From Undibacterium sp. (GTDB taxonomy: Bacteria > Pseudomonadota > Gammaproteobacteria > Burkholderiales > Burkholderiaceae_D), in the NCBI GenBank assembly GCA_025352365.1, contig JANXTO010000229.1, positions 1 through 40,540 of the forward strand: a stretch of DNA of 40,540 nt. The letters are read 5' to 3'. The first letter of the stretch is position 1. Each line of letters begins with the position of its first letter. Made by a program: the position numbers and the translations under genes. This document shows, one piece after another, positions 16,416 through 23,894 of the stretch. A model generated the notes under the pieces. It saw only the letters and a program-made list of their open reading frames with translations. It did not search any database and was not told where the DNA came from.

Positions 16416-17120
16416 ATGAATGCATCAGCGAATCAAAATACTAATTTACGACTCTCGATTGAAGTCAAACAGTTGTCCAAGCAGGTCAGCGATGCAACCG
16501 GTACGCTGAATATTTTGCAAGAAATTGATTTTACCGCGCAAGAGGGGGAGACGCTTGCGATTGTTGGCGCTTCTGGCTCCGGTAAATCAACTTTGCTTGG
16601 CATCTTGGCTGGACTGGATACACCGAGCGAAGGTAAAGTGATCTTGGACGGGATTGATATTTTCGCCTTGGATGAAGATGGAAGGGCGCAGTTTAGAAAA
16701 GAAAAATTGGGTTTTGTTTTTCAATCCTTCCAGTTATTAGCGCATTTAAGTGCGCTGGAAAACGTTATGCTACCGTTGGAGTTACGTGGGGATTCTCAAG
16801 CGCGGAATAAGGCAACCGAAATGCTGGGTCGGGTGGGTTTGTCCAGCCGTTTGCAGCATTACCCAAAATATTTATCTGGCGGTGAACAGCAGCGGGTGGC
16901 ATTGGCACGTGCGTTTGTGACTGAGCCGCCGTTGTTGTTTGCCGATGAGCCGACCGGAAGTTTGGATGCCGTGACTGGCGAGGCAGTAATCCAGTTAATG
17001 TTTGCACTCAATCGGGAACGTGGATCAACTTTAGTCTTGGTGACGCATGATTTGTCGATTGCGGCGCGCTGTGCCCGCACCATAAAAATCACCGCAGGTC
17101 GTTTAGATTTGGGAGTTTGA
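16416..17120 (+). CDS. ABC transporter ATP-binding protein, YbbA/LolD-like
   Basis: A 234-residue ATPase of the MacB/LolD/YbbA group. Walker A is GASGSGKS (51-58), the Q-loop is in FVFQSFQLL, the ABC signature is LSGGEQQR and Walker B is LLFADEPTGSLD, followed by the H-loop in LVTHD. The start at 16416 is chosen because the usual N-terminus begins shortly before SIEVKQLSKQ; upstream in-frame codons run into tesA. In E. coli the ybbA gene diverges from tesA and is followed by its permease ybbP. Here no permease follows: the next gene is nnr on the opposite strand. Confidence 0.87.
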   Translation: MNASANQNTNLRLSIEVKQLSKQVSDATGTLNILQEIDFTAQEGETLAIVGASGSGKSTLLGILAGLDTPSEGKVILDGIDIFALDEDGRAQFRKEKLGFVFQSFQLLAHLSALENVMLPLELRGDSQARNKATEMLGRVGLSSRLQHYPKYLSGGEQQRVALARAFVTEPPLLFADEPTGSLDAVTGEAVIQLMFALNRERGSTLVLVTHDLSIAARCARTIKITAGRLDLGV

Positions 17121-17207
17121 TGCTTTGTGCTTTGATATTGTGACTTAGATGCGGTGACTTTAATTCACAGTATTTTCGCAATAACACACAGAATTTATTT
17201 TTGATGG

Positions 17208-17290
17208 AAGAGGGGAGTATTTTTAATTGTCCAAAGATAATCTGGACAATGCTTATGATTATTGGTCATACTCTACCTGAGTATGTTAAC
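17208..17290 (-). repeat. Family 1 palindromic repeat, copy D
   Basis: The minus strand reads CATTGTCCA, an eight-base loop, TGGACAATTAAAAATACTCCCC. The inner 8-bp stem ATTGTCCA/TGGACAAT is perfect, and the TAAAA.ATAC block and one GGGGAGTAT end match copy B. The other end (ATACTC...GAGTAT) is more diverged. It lies between the convergent ATPase and nnr genes and may act as a weak transcription barrier there. Confidence 0.6.
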
Positions 17291-17331
17291 TTTCTCGGGT
17301 AATTTACCTTACTTAGACTGATGTCCTGAGT

Positions 17332-19002
17332 TTAGCCAAGACGGTTAATGCAGCGTCGTACCATCATGATGAGTTCGCTGGCAGTCAAGCCTACCGGACC
17401 TATACCTTGTTCTACCAGCAGATCAGCTGCTTTGCCATGGAGCCAGACCGCTAGCCCTGCCGCTGTTTGTGCCGTCAACCCTTGCGCTAGTAATGCGCCA
17501 CAGATGCCTGCTAATACGTCGCCTGTTCCGCCTGTAGCTAATGCGGGATTGCCGCTGGTATTGATGGTGATCTGTTCATCTGGTGTGGCGATGATGGTTC
17601 CCGAACCTTTTAAGATGACTGTCGCATTGAACTTATTCATCAGCTTGCGCGCACTTTGAAGTCGGTCTGCCTGCACTGCTTCTACACCGATACCTAGCAG
17701 GCGTGCTGCTTCCAGCGGATGTGGCGTGAGGATGGTGCGTACCGTCTGATCTATTTTGTTTGAGGCGCTTAGTGCAGTTTTAGCAGGGATGCCTGTTTTG
17801 CCTGATCTTGCATGGGCGAGTAATTGCAGCGATCCGTTATTGGCAATTAAATTCAATGCATCCGCATCAATCACGATGGCGCTGGCTTCTTGCAGGCATT
17901 GTTCCAATAATAACCGGGCTTTATCCGATAGACCCAAGCCAGGCCCAATGACGATAGCGCAGTTTTTAAAATGCACATCGTTAGTGTTGCGGCACATTAA
18001 CTCAGGATTGATTGGGTCATACGTTAGCGGAGGTGTCGTCATACTGCCGATAAATACCCGACCCGCGCCACAATGCAACGCTGCACGAGAAGACAATAGG
18101 GCCGCACCTGTCATTCCATCCGCACCACCAATCACAAACACATCGCCAAAACTCCCTTTATGGCTATCTTGCTGCCTTGGACTGAGTGCCGCCATCAGCT
18201 CCGACGGGTGACACAAACGTGCTTGGGGTGGCGGATATAGAGATGCATCAATACCCAGATTAGCAACGTTGACGATACCCGCATAATCTTTGCCAGCCGC
18301 GGTATGCAAGCCCGGTTTGTTGGCGATAAAAGTAATCGTATGGGTTGCCCGTACTGCAATCCCATTTTTACCAATGACTTGCCCGGTGTCGGCATTTAAG
18401 CCACTAGGTACATCGAGCGCCAGCACGGGGATTCTGGCGATTGCGGCATATAGATTGAGCTGCTCGATTAGCTTATAGGTTTTACCCTCGATCGGATGTC
18501 TTAGTCCAATTCCAAACAAACCATCGATTACCAATGACCAACGCTTACCTGATGTTTGGGCTAAATAATCTAAGCCAAAAAAATGTGCCTGGCTTGATTG
18601 CGCCTGCACCAGACTGTCCTTTGCTTCTGGAGAATAGTGTTCGATTCCATGCGTAATAATGACGGATACCCGCTCGCCTGATGCAGCTAACAAATACGCT
18701 ACTTGCAATGCGTCACCACCGTTATTGCCCGGACCTGCTAACACCAATATGTCAATTGAACTTGGCACTGAGCTTGACGCCGGGTTTGCTGTTGGTTCGA
18801 AGCTGGAAGAAGGCGCTGGATGATCTGCAATTAAGGTTTTCGCAAGTGTTGCGGCTGCCACACCAGCCGCACGCATCAGGCTGCCATCCGGTGATGTCAC
18901 AAGCGATGCTGATTCGATGGCACGGATTTCCTCCGTTGAATATAAGGCGCTGAAGGATGTCGGCTGTGATGCGGAAGAGGGTAGAAGATCGGTCTGCATC
19001 AT
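17332..19002 (-). CDS. nnr: Bifunctional NAD(P)H-hydrate repair enzyme Nnr
   Basis: Repairs damaged hydrated NAD(P)H: the N-terminal epimerase interconverts the S and R forms and the C-terminal dehydratase restores NAD(P)H with ADP. The 556 residues show GPGNNGGDALQ (90-100) of the YjeF-N/NAXE domain and, in the second half, VIGPGLGLS and GTGDVLAGICGALLAQG of the ribokinase-like NAXD domain. A Pro/Ser-rich insert (about 61-82, HPAPSSSFEPTANPASSSVP) is unusual but does not touch the motifs. It lies 40 bases downstream of fliR on the same strand and may be read through from the flagellar genes. Confidence 0.93.
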   Translation of the reverse strand: MMQTDLLPSSASQPTSFSALYSTEEIRAIESASLVTSPDGSLMRAAGVAAATLAKTLIADHPAPSSSFEPTANPASSSVPSSIDILVLAGPGNNGGDALQVAYLLAASGERVSVIITHGIEHYSPEAKDSLVQAQSSQAHFFGLDYLAQTSGKRWSLVIDGLFGIGLRHPIEGKTYKLIEQLNLYAAIARIPVLALDVPSGLNADTGQVIGKNGIAVRATHTITFIANKPGLHTAAGKDYAGIVNVANLGIDASLYPPPQARLCHPSELMAALSPRQQDSHKGSFGDVFVIGGADGMTGAALLSSRAALHCGAGRVFIGSMTTPPLTYDPINPELMCRNTNDVHFKNCAIVIGPGLGLSDKARLLLEQCLQEASAIVIDADALNLIANNGSLQLLAHARSGKTGIPAKTALSASNKIDQTVRTILTPHPLEAARLLGIGVEAVQADRLQSARKLMNKFNATVILKGSGTIIATPDEQITINTSGNPALATGGTGDVLAGICGALLAQGLTAQTAAGLAVWLHGKAADLLVEQGIGPVGLTASELIMMVRRCINRLG

Positions 19003-19042
19003 ATAGATTTACACTAAAGAGGCGCTTGGGGAGATTATGAGA

Positions 19043-19828
19043 TTAGGGATTTATCGGTATTCCCAAAGACAGTATAGCCTCAATCGTTTTTTGGAAAGCA
19101 TTCTCGAACGGAATCATCCAATAAGGCAGTACCATACTCAGCATTAAAAATCCTACGCCGATCGTAATCGGGAAGCCGATACCAAACAAGTTGAGTTGAG
19201 GCGCAGCACGAGTCAAAATCCCCAACGCAATATTAGTGATCAGCAAGGCCGCAACAATGGGCAAAGATAAACGCATCCCAATACTAAAAATTTCGCCACC
19301 CCACAACGCTAAACGTTGAAAGCTAAATCCCATCGTCAACGAAGTAGAAATTGGAATCGTCTTAAAACTATCGACCAAGGTAGCGATCAACGACAAGTGT
19401 ACATTTAAGGTTAAAAAAAGTAAGGTCGCCAGCAGCACCATAAACTGACTGATCGCCGATGAGCGGCCCTGCGTCTGTGGATTGAAGAAAGTCGCAAAGC
19501 CCAAACCCATAGTCAGACCTATCGCTTCACCAGCCATCTCAATCCCGGCAAACGTGACGCGCATCATAAAACCCATTGCGGAGCCGATCACAAATTGCTG
19601 CGTCAAAATCATGATTCCCGTGAGAGAGATCATGTCTACATTTTTAAGCGGAGGAATGATAGGGGTAACGATTAGTGCAATCATAACGCCAAGCACTAGC
19701 TTAACTTGCACAGGGACGCTGTTATTGCCAAACGGGGGAGCGATCACAATCATGCCTAAAATTCTGGTTAAGGGCCAGATAAAAGAAGCGATTAATGCGA
19801 TCAGGTCATTTCCTGAAAAGGAAACCAT
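19043..19828 (-). CDS. fliR: Flagellar export gate protein FliR
   Basis: Inner-membrane protein of the flagellar type III export gate, which assembles with FliP and FliQ into the export channel. The 261 residues are the normal length and contain about six hydrophobic helices, beginning LIALIASFIWPLTRILGMIV. The family mark FFNPQTQGRSSAISQFM is present. It is the last gene of the flagellar run, 64 bases after fliQ, and nnr follows. No strong ribosome binding site is visible. Confidence 0.95.
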   Translation of the reverse strand: MVSFSGNDLIALIASFIWPLTRILGMIVIAPPFGNNSVPVQVKLVLGVMIALIVTPIIPPLKNVDMISLTGIMILTQQFVIGSAMGFMMRVTFAGIEMAGEAIGLTMGLGFATFFNPQTQGRSSAISQFMVLLATLLFLTLNVHLSLIATLVDSFKTIPISTSLTMGFSFQRLALWGGEIFSIGMRLSLPIVAALLITNIALGILTRAAPQLNLFGIGFPITIGVGFLMLSMVLPYWMIPFENAFQKTIEAILSLGIPINP

Positions 19829-19891
19829 AGGACTGTCTAATTCGTAGTTGTGCTGAACGATCTGCTGAGGTACTTACAGATGTACTGAAAC

Positions 19892-20161
19892 TTAGCTCGC
19901 CAGAGTAGCGATGCTGGTAAACATTTCACGCATGTAATCGGTCAAAACCGACAGCATCCAAGGGCCAGCGATAATCAGGGTGACAAAAATACCGACTAAC
20001 TTAGGAATGAAAGACAAGGTCGTTTCATTGATCTGCGTTGCCGCCTGAAAAATACTGACGATCAAACCAATCCCAAGCGCGACCAATAAGAGTGGCGCAG
20101 ACACCATTAGAGTGACTTCCATCGCGTGGCGGCCGAGTGACATGACACTATCTGGGCTCAT
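19892..20161 (-). CDS. fliQ: Flagellar export gate protein FliQ
   Basis: A two-helix membrane protein of 89 residues that packs around FliP and FliR in the export channel. The order of helices (LMVSAPLLLVALGIGLIVS, then the QATQINETTLSFIPK loop, then VGIFVTLIIAGPWML) is that of the family. AGAGGA six bases upstream supports the start. It lies 40 bases after fliP. Confidence 0.96.
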   Translation of the reverse strand: MSPDSVMSLGRHAMEVTLMVSAPLLLVALGIGLIVSIFQAATQINETTLSFIPKLVGIFVTLIIAGPWMLSVLTDYMREMFTSIATLAS

Positions 20162-20200
20162 ACTTTTCCTCTTGTTTTAAAATATTTTTAATACGGTCTG

Positions 20201-21061
20201 CTAATAAAAGCTCTGCGCCAGCGAACCAATCAGCAACTGCCAGCCGTCGACTAATACAAATAGCATGAGCTTAAATGGTAATGACACGATAGCTGGCGAC
20301 ACCATCATCATCCCCATAGACATCAAGACGCTGGCGACCACCATATCAATAATCAAGAAAGGAATAAAAATCGCAAAGCTAATCTGAAACGCAGTTTTTA
20401 ATTCGCTAGTGATAAATGCGGGGATCAAAATCCGTAAAGAAACGTCTTCCGGGCCTTGTAATTCTGGTGTGTTTGACAGTTTTACATACAAGGCCAAATC
20501 ACTTTGCCTAGTTTGTTTCATCATGAATTTTTTCAACGGCGCGACACCTTTGTCCATTGCTTCTGACATCGATATTTTATTTTCTGAAAACGGTTGATAA
20601 GCGTCTGCATAAATTTTATCGAACACCGGTCCCATCACAAATAAAGTCAAGAACAACGCCAAGCCAACCATCACCTGATTTGGAGGCGCTGATTGTGTGC
20701 CTAGCGCCTGACGCAACAAGGACAACACGATAATGATGCGGGTAAAGCTGGTCATCATCAACAACACTGCCGGTATAAAAGACAGCGCTGTTAAGAACAG
20801 TAATGTTTGAATACTTAAAGAATAATTCTGTCCGCCACCTGCTGCTGGCGTTGTGGTAATTGCTTGCAAACCGCCGGTAGTTTCAGCCATGGCATGTACT
20901 GGGAGCAGGAGTGCAACACCCAACATCAGCATCAGAGTAAGACCCATGATTATCGTCGTTGGCTTAGACAGTGATGTAGCCGTCTGATTGAATAAGCGAG
21001 CTATTTTCATGCCGTATTGATCTTGTAACTTAGCTGGTAACTTAGCTGGTAAAAAAATCAT
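20201..21061 (-). CDS. fliP: Flagellar export gate protein FliP
   Basis: Core membrane protein of the flagellar export gate. It has a cleavable signal peptide (in the region up to AMAETTGG), then membrane helices including [20 protein letters not shown] and the motif [20 protein letters not shown]. The start at 21061 overlaps the fliO stop codon (ATGA), suggesting translational coupling; it gives 286 residues. An internal ATG at 21010 (MKIARLF) would give a more typical 269-residue protein. The extra N-terminal part contains a 12-bp tandem duplication (PAKLPAKL). Confidence 0.94.
   Translation of the reverse strand: MIFLPAKLPAKLQDQYGMKIARLFNQTATSLSKPTTIIMGLTLMLMLGVALLLPVHAMAETTGGLQAITTTPAAGGGQNYSLSIQTLLFLTALSFIPAVLLMMTSFTRIIIVLSLLRQALGTQSAPPNQVMVGLALFLTLFVMGPVFDKIYADAYQPFSENKISMSEAMDKGVAPLKKFMMKQTRQSDLALYVKLSNTPELQGPEDVSLRILIPAFITSELKTAFQISFAIFIPFLIIDMVVASVLMSMGMMMVSPAIVSLPFKLMLFVLVDGWQLLIGSLAQSFY
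21026..21049. repeat. fliP: 12-bp tandem duplication at the fliP N-terminus
   Basis: TAACTTAGCTGG occurs twice in direct succession and a third copy begins with TAA. It adds a repeated four-residue KLPA unit just after the fliP start codon. Confidence 0.85.
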
Positions 21062-21579
21062 TCTGACGCCTTATGGTTGCTGCTGCCGCTAACATCGTTG
21101 TTGCGCTTTTCTATCGTCTTCGCTAACCATGCCGAAAATGGATTGGCTGCTTGGGTACTCATTTGTTTTGCCAATTGTTCTGCAACTAGCTGCTCTTGTT
21201 TTGGCATGGTGGATAAGGTGGTGATCTGCTGTGCGGTTACACCGACAACTATCCACTGGTCGGCTACTTCCACCACCATGATGCGTTCGCGATTACCAAC
21301 ATTGACGCCACCGATAATATTCACTGGTATTTTATTTCCAGTCACTGCCGGACCGATTCGTTTGAATAGCCATGCTGCAAACAGCATTAAGACTATTACT
21401 GCTGCCAAGCCCAATAAGATTTGCAAAAAACCAGTCGTCGGTGAAATCGCTTTAGTTTCTGCTGCCGCCCACGCCTGATCGCTGGCAGACAGCAGTCCAA
21501 TAACGGTGCCGCATAAGGAACCGCATAGGGAACCACAAAGATAGCGATGTCGTTGCAAGTGAAAAGTGGCGCAGATCAT
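21058..21579 (-). CDS. fliO: Flagellar biosynthesis protein FliO
   Basis: A small membrane protein that helps FliP assemble. The 173 residues have a signal-like N-terminus, one membrane helix (about 51-69, [20 protein letters not shown]) and a cytoplasmic part with [21 protein letters not shown], the FliO domain core. It overlaps both neighbours by four bases (ATGA), so fliN, fliO and fliP are translationally coupled. The N-terminus carries a duplicated GSLC unit from a 12-bp repeat. Confidence 0.9.
   Translation of the reverse strand: MICATFHLQRHRYLCGSLCGSLCGTVIGLLSASDQAWAAAETKAISPTTGFLQILLGLAAVIVLMLFAAWLFKRIGPAVTGNKIPVNIIGGVNVGNRERIMVVEVADQWIVVGVTAQQITTLSTMPKQEQLVAEQLAKQMSTQAANPFSAWLAKTIEKRNNDVSGSSNHKASE
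21511..21534. repeat. fliO: 12-bp tandem duplication at the fliO N-terminus
   Basis: GCATAAGGAACC is followed by GCATAGGGAACC, differing at one base. It encodes two GSLC-type units in the N-terminal region of FliO. Confidence 0.8.
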
Positions 21580-22007
21580 TTATTGAGTTTGCGAATACGT
21601 TCAGCCGGCGTCACGATATCTGTCAGACGAATACCGAATTTATCATTCACCACTACGACCTCACCTTGTGCAATCAGACAGCCATTGACCAGCACATCCA
21701 TTGGTTCGCCAGCCATGCCGTCTAACTCGACTACTGAGCCTTGCGCCAATTGCAAAAGATTTTTGATCGCTATTTTTGTCCGGCCTAATTCCACTGTGAG
21801 CTGTACCGGAATATCCAGGATGAAGTCGATATCATTATGAGTTTCGGTATGTGTTCCCTTACCACTAAACTCTTTAAAAATGGCACCACCACTGGCCATT
21901 GGCGGCGCACTGGCTGCCGCAGCGGCTGCTGCATCTGCCTTCTCTTGTTCGGCAATCGCCGCGCCCCAATCATCTTCACTGATTGGTGTGTCGTTAGTAT
22001 CATCCAT
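21576..22007 (-). CDS. fliN: Flagellar motor switch protein FliN
   Basis: C-ring protein that with FliM and FliG sets rotation direction and docks the export ATPase complex through FliH. Of 143 residues the first half is acidic and Ala-rich (EQEKADAAAAAAASAP). The C-terminal half is the SpoA domain: LDIPVQLTVELGRTKIAIKN, then LDGMAGEPMDVLVNG and FGIRLTDIVTPAERI. It lies 12 bases after fliM and overlaps fliO by four bases. Confidence 0.96.
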   Translation of the reverse strand: MDDTNDTPISEDDWGAAIAEQEKADAAAAAAASAPPMASGGAIFKEFSGKGTHTETHNDIDFILDIPVQLTVELGRTKIAIKNLLQLAQGSVVELDGMAGEPMDVLVNGCLIAQGEVVVVNDKFGIRLTDIVTPAERIRKLNK

Positions 22008-22019
22008 TTGTACCGTCCA

Positions 22020-23015
22020 TTATTTTTCTCCCTGCGCTACTTCGCTGACGCTGGAGCTAATCAGCTTTTCTACACGCAATGCATATTGACCATTAAATAC
22101 ACCGTATTTGCATTCCATCACCGGTGTGCCATCTACCTTGGCTGACACAATATCCGGTATCGAAATTGGGATCACATCGCCCTCTTTCATATTCAAAATA
22201 TCGCCCAACGTTACCTTGGCCGTGCCCAGATCGGCTACGATTTCTACTTCGGCAATTTGGATTTGTTGCGTCATCAGACGCACCCAACGCTTATCGACTT
22301 CTAGCGTTTCACCTTGCAGGCTACTGGTCAGAATATCTCTGATCGGTTCTATCATGGAGTAGGGCATGCACATATGCATTTCGCCACTGACGGGGCCAAG
22401 TTCTATCGTAAATGTGGTCGAGACAACGACCTCATTTGGGGTTGCAATATTGGCGAACTGAGTATTCATTTCTGAACGAATATATTCAAATTCAACTGGG
22501 TAAACTGGCTCCCAGGATTTGGCATAAGTTTCAAAAATAATTTCTAAAATACGCTGAATAATCCGTTGCTCAGTTTGAGTAAAATCACGCCCCTCAACCC
22601 GAGTATGAAAGCGTCCATCGCCGCCGAATAAATTATCAACCAGTAAAAATACCAAGCCGGGGTCCAGCACGATCAAAGAAGTACCGCGCAGGGGCTTCAT
22701 GTGCGTCAGATTGAGATTGGTCGGTACCACCAGATTACGGATAAATTCACTATATTTAGACACCCGCACGGTACCAACAGAGACCTCGGCACTACGACGT
22801 AAAAAATTGAATAAACCTATCCGCAACAAGCGTGCAAAACGCTCGTTGATAATCTCCAGCGTTGGCATACGTCCGCGGACGATACGCTCTTGGGTCGCAA
22901 GGTTATACGGGCGGACACCTGAGGTGTCCTCCTGCGATTGAGAGTCATCCTGATCTCCCGTGACACCCTTAAGTAGGGCATCAACTTCTTCCTGTGAGAG
23001 AAAATTATCAGACAT
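22020..23015 (-). CDS. fliM: Flagellar motor switch protein FliM
   Basis: C-ring protein that binds phosphorylated CheY. The 331 residues begin with the CheY-P binding peptide LSQEEVDALL (6-15). The middle domain, which contacts FliG, includes GTSLIVLDPGLVFLLVDNLFGG; the C-terminal part is the SpoA domain that pairs with FliN (ADLGTAKVTLGDILNMKEGD). It follows fliL after 29 bases. No clear ribosome binding site is seen before the ATG. Confidence 0.96.
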   Translation of the reverse strand: MSDNFLSQEEVDALLKGVTGDQDDSQSQEDTSGVRPYNLATQERIVRGRMPTLEIINERFARLLRIGLFNFLRRSAEVSVGTVRVSKYSEFIRNLVVPTNLNLTHMKPLRGTSLIVLDPGLVFLLVDNLFGGDGRFHTRVEGRDFTQTEQRIIQRILEIIFETYAKSWEPVYPVEFEYIRSEMNTQFANIATPNEVVVSTTFTIELGPVSGEMHMCMPYSMIEPIRDILTSSLQGETLEVDKRWVRLMTQQIQIAEVEIVADLGTAKVTLGDILNMKEGDVIPISIPDIVSAKVDGTPVMECKYGVFNGQYALRVEKLISSSVSEVAQGEK

Positions 23016-23044
23016 AGTTTATTGGCGTACTTTTAAAATGCTAT

Positions 23045-23557
23045 TTATTGAATGACAAACGAAGTGAAGTACACATCACTTGCTTTTTGCGGCTCACCTT
23101 TTGGGGCGAATGGTAAATTAACTTGTTCGATAATTTCTTTAACCAGTTTTTTCTTGCCATCACCAGTCAGTATCTCGTTGGAGTCTTTGCTGGACAGTAG
23201 CATTAATAACCTGCTGCGCACCTGTGGCATATTAGTTTTGATCAAATTAACTTGTTCTTCGTCCAGCACTTTGAGCGTCATACTCACTTGCAAATATTTA
23301 TCTCCAGCATCCGATTGGAGGTTGACCGTGAATGGCTCTAATGCCAAAAACACCGGTGCTTTGGCAGGCTCTGCTTTGTGTTCTTTTTCTTTAGACGGGG
23401 CATTCTTTTTGGCTAAAAATATGGCAGCACCGCCACCAATGCCACCTAATACCAGAACACCTGCGACGATCATAATGATCAGTTTTTTCTTAGACTTTGG
23501 GGCCGGTGGTGCATCTGCGGCGGCTGCCGCAGCGGGTTTCGCTGGTGCTTTAGACAT
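23045..23557 (-). CDS. fliL: Flagellar basal body protein FliL
   Basis: Inner-membrane protein that surrounds the stators and supports torque. The start at 23557 (MSKAPAKPAAA) gives 170 residues and has GAGG six bases upstream; an ATG at 23590 is in frame but has no such site. An Ala/Pro-rich cytoplasmic tail precedes one membrane helix (about 26-46, KKLIIMIVAGVLVLGGIGGG) and a periplasmic domain with EPFTVNLQSDAGDKYLQVSM. It heads the fliL-to-fliR group, separated from fliK by 337 bases that hold a family 2 repeat. Confidence 0.93.
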   Translation of the reverse strand: MSKAPAKPAAAAAADAPPAPKSKKKLIIMIVAGVLVLGGIGGGAAIFLAKKNAPSKEKEHKAEPAKAPVFLALEPFTVNLQSDAGDKYLQVSMTLKVLDEEQVNLIKTNMPQVRSRLLMLLSSKDSNEILTGDGKKKLVKEIIEQVNLPFAPKGEPQKASDVYFTSFVIQ

Positions 23558-23894
23558 TTTTTCCTCTCGCTTGATATGCCATAAAGGCACATTGCTTGTA
23601 TTAAGCCATTATCTGTAATTGTTTATCGATGTCATCTGAGAAACAGAAGGGCTATTTCAGACCATCTCTCTCGTTCCAGATGAATTATCAGCAAATTATT
23701 TTAAATTTATAGCGTAGCGCATGAATTTGCACCAACTATCTTTTCAACACTGACGCAAAATCGCCTCAAGTTGCATGCAGCGCTGATGCTTACTCAAGTA
23801 CTGTCTGAACCGCTTAACTCTTGTGAGAGCAATTTTGTATAAATCCATCTACCACATTCTACATGCTTAACTTACTTGAATTCTCAGATGAGTT
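23558..23894. other. Intergenic region between fliK and fliL
   Basis: About 340 bases, unusually long inside a flagellar run. It contains a family 2 repeat at 23747-23846. A very weak sigma-54-like string lies at 23593-23608 and was not accepted. A promoter for fliL-fliR may lie here but cannot be placed. Confidence 0.5.
23747..23846 (-). repeat. Family 2 dispersed repeat, copy 1
   Basis: The plus strand starts ACTGACGCAAAATCG, the reverse complement of the AATTTTGCGTCAGT end shared by the other two copies, and closes with GCAATTTTGTATAAATCC, which resembles the opposite end (GCGGTTCTGCGTAAGTTCT reading the 35-kb copy in reverse). The interior is diverged. It is the most decayed copy. Confidence 0.5.

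Noticed and set aside
23593-23608. Possible sigma-54 promoter for fliL (TGGCTTAATACAAGCA on the minus strand)
   Set aside because: Spacing of GG and GC is right but four of the conserved positions fail (AC to TT, TT to AA).
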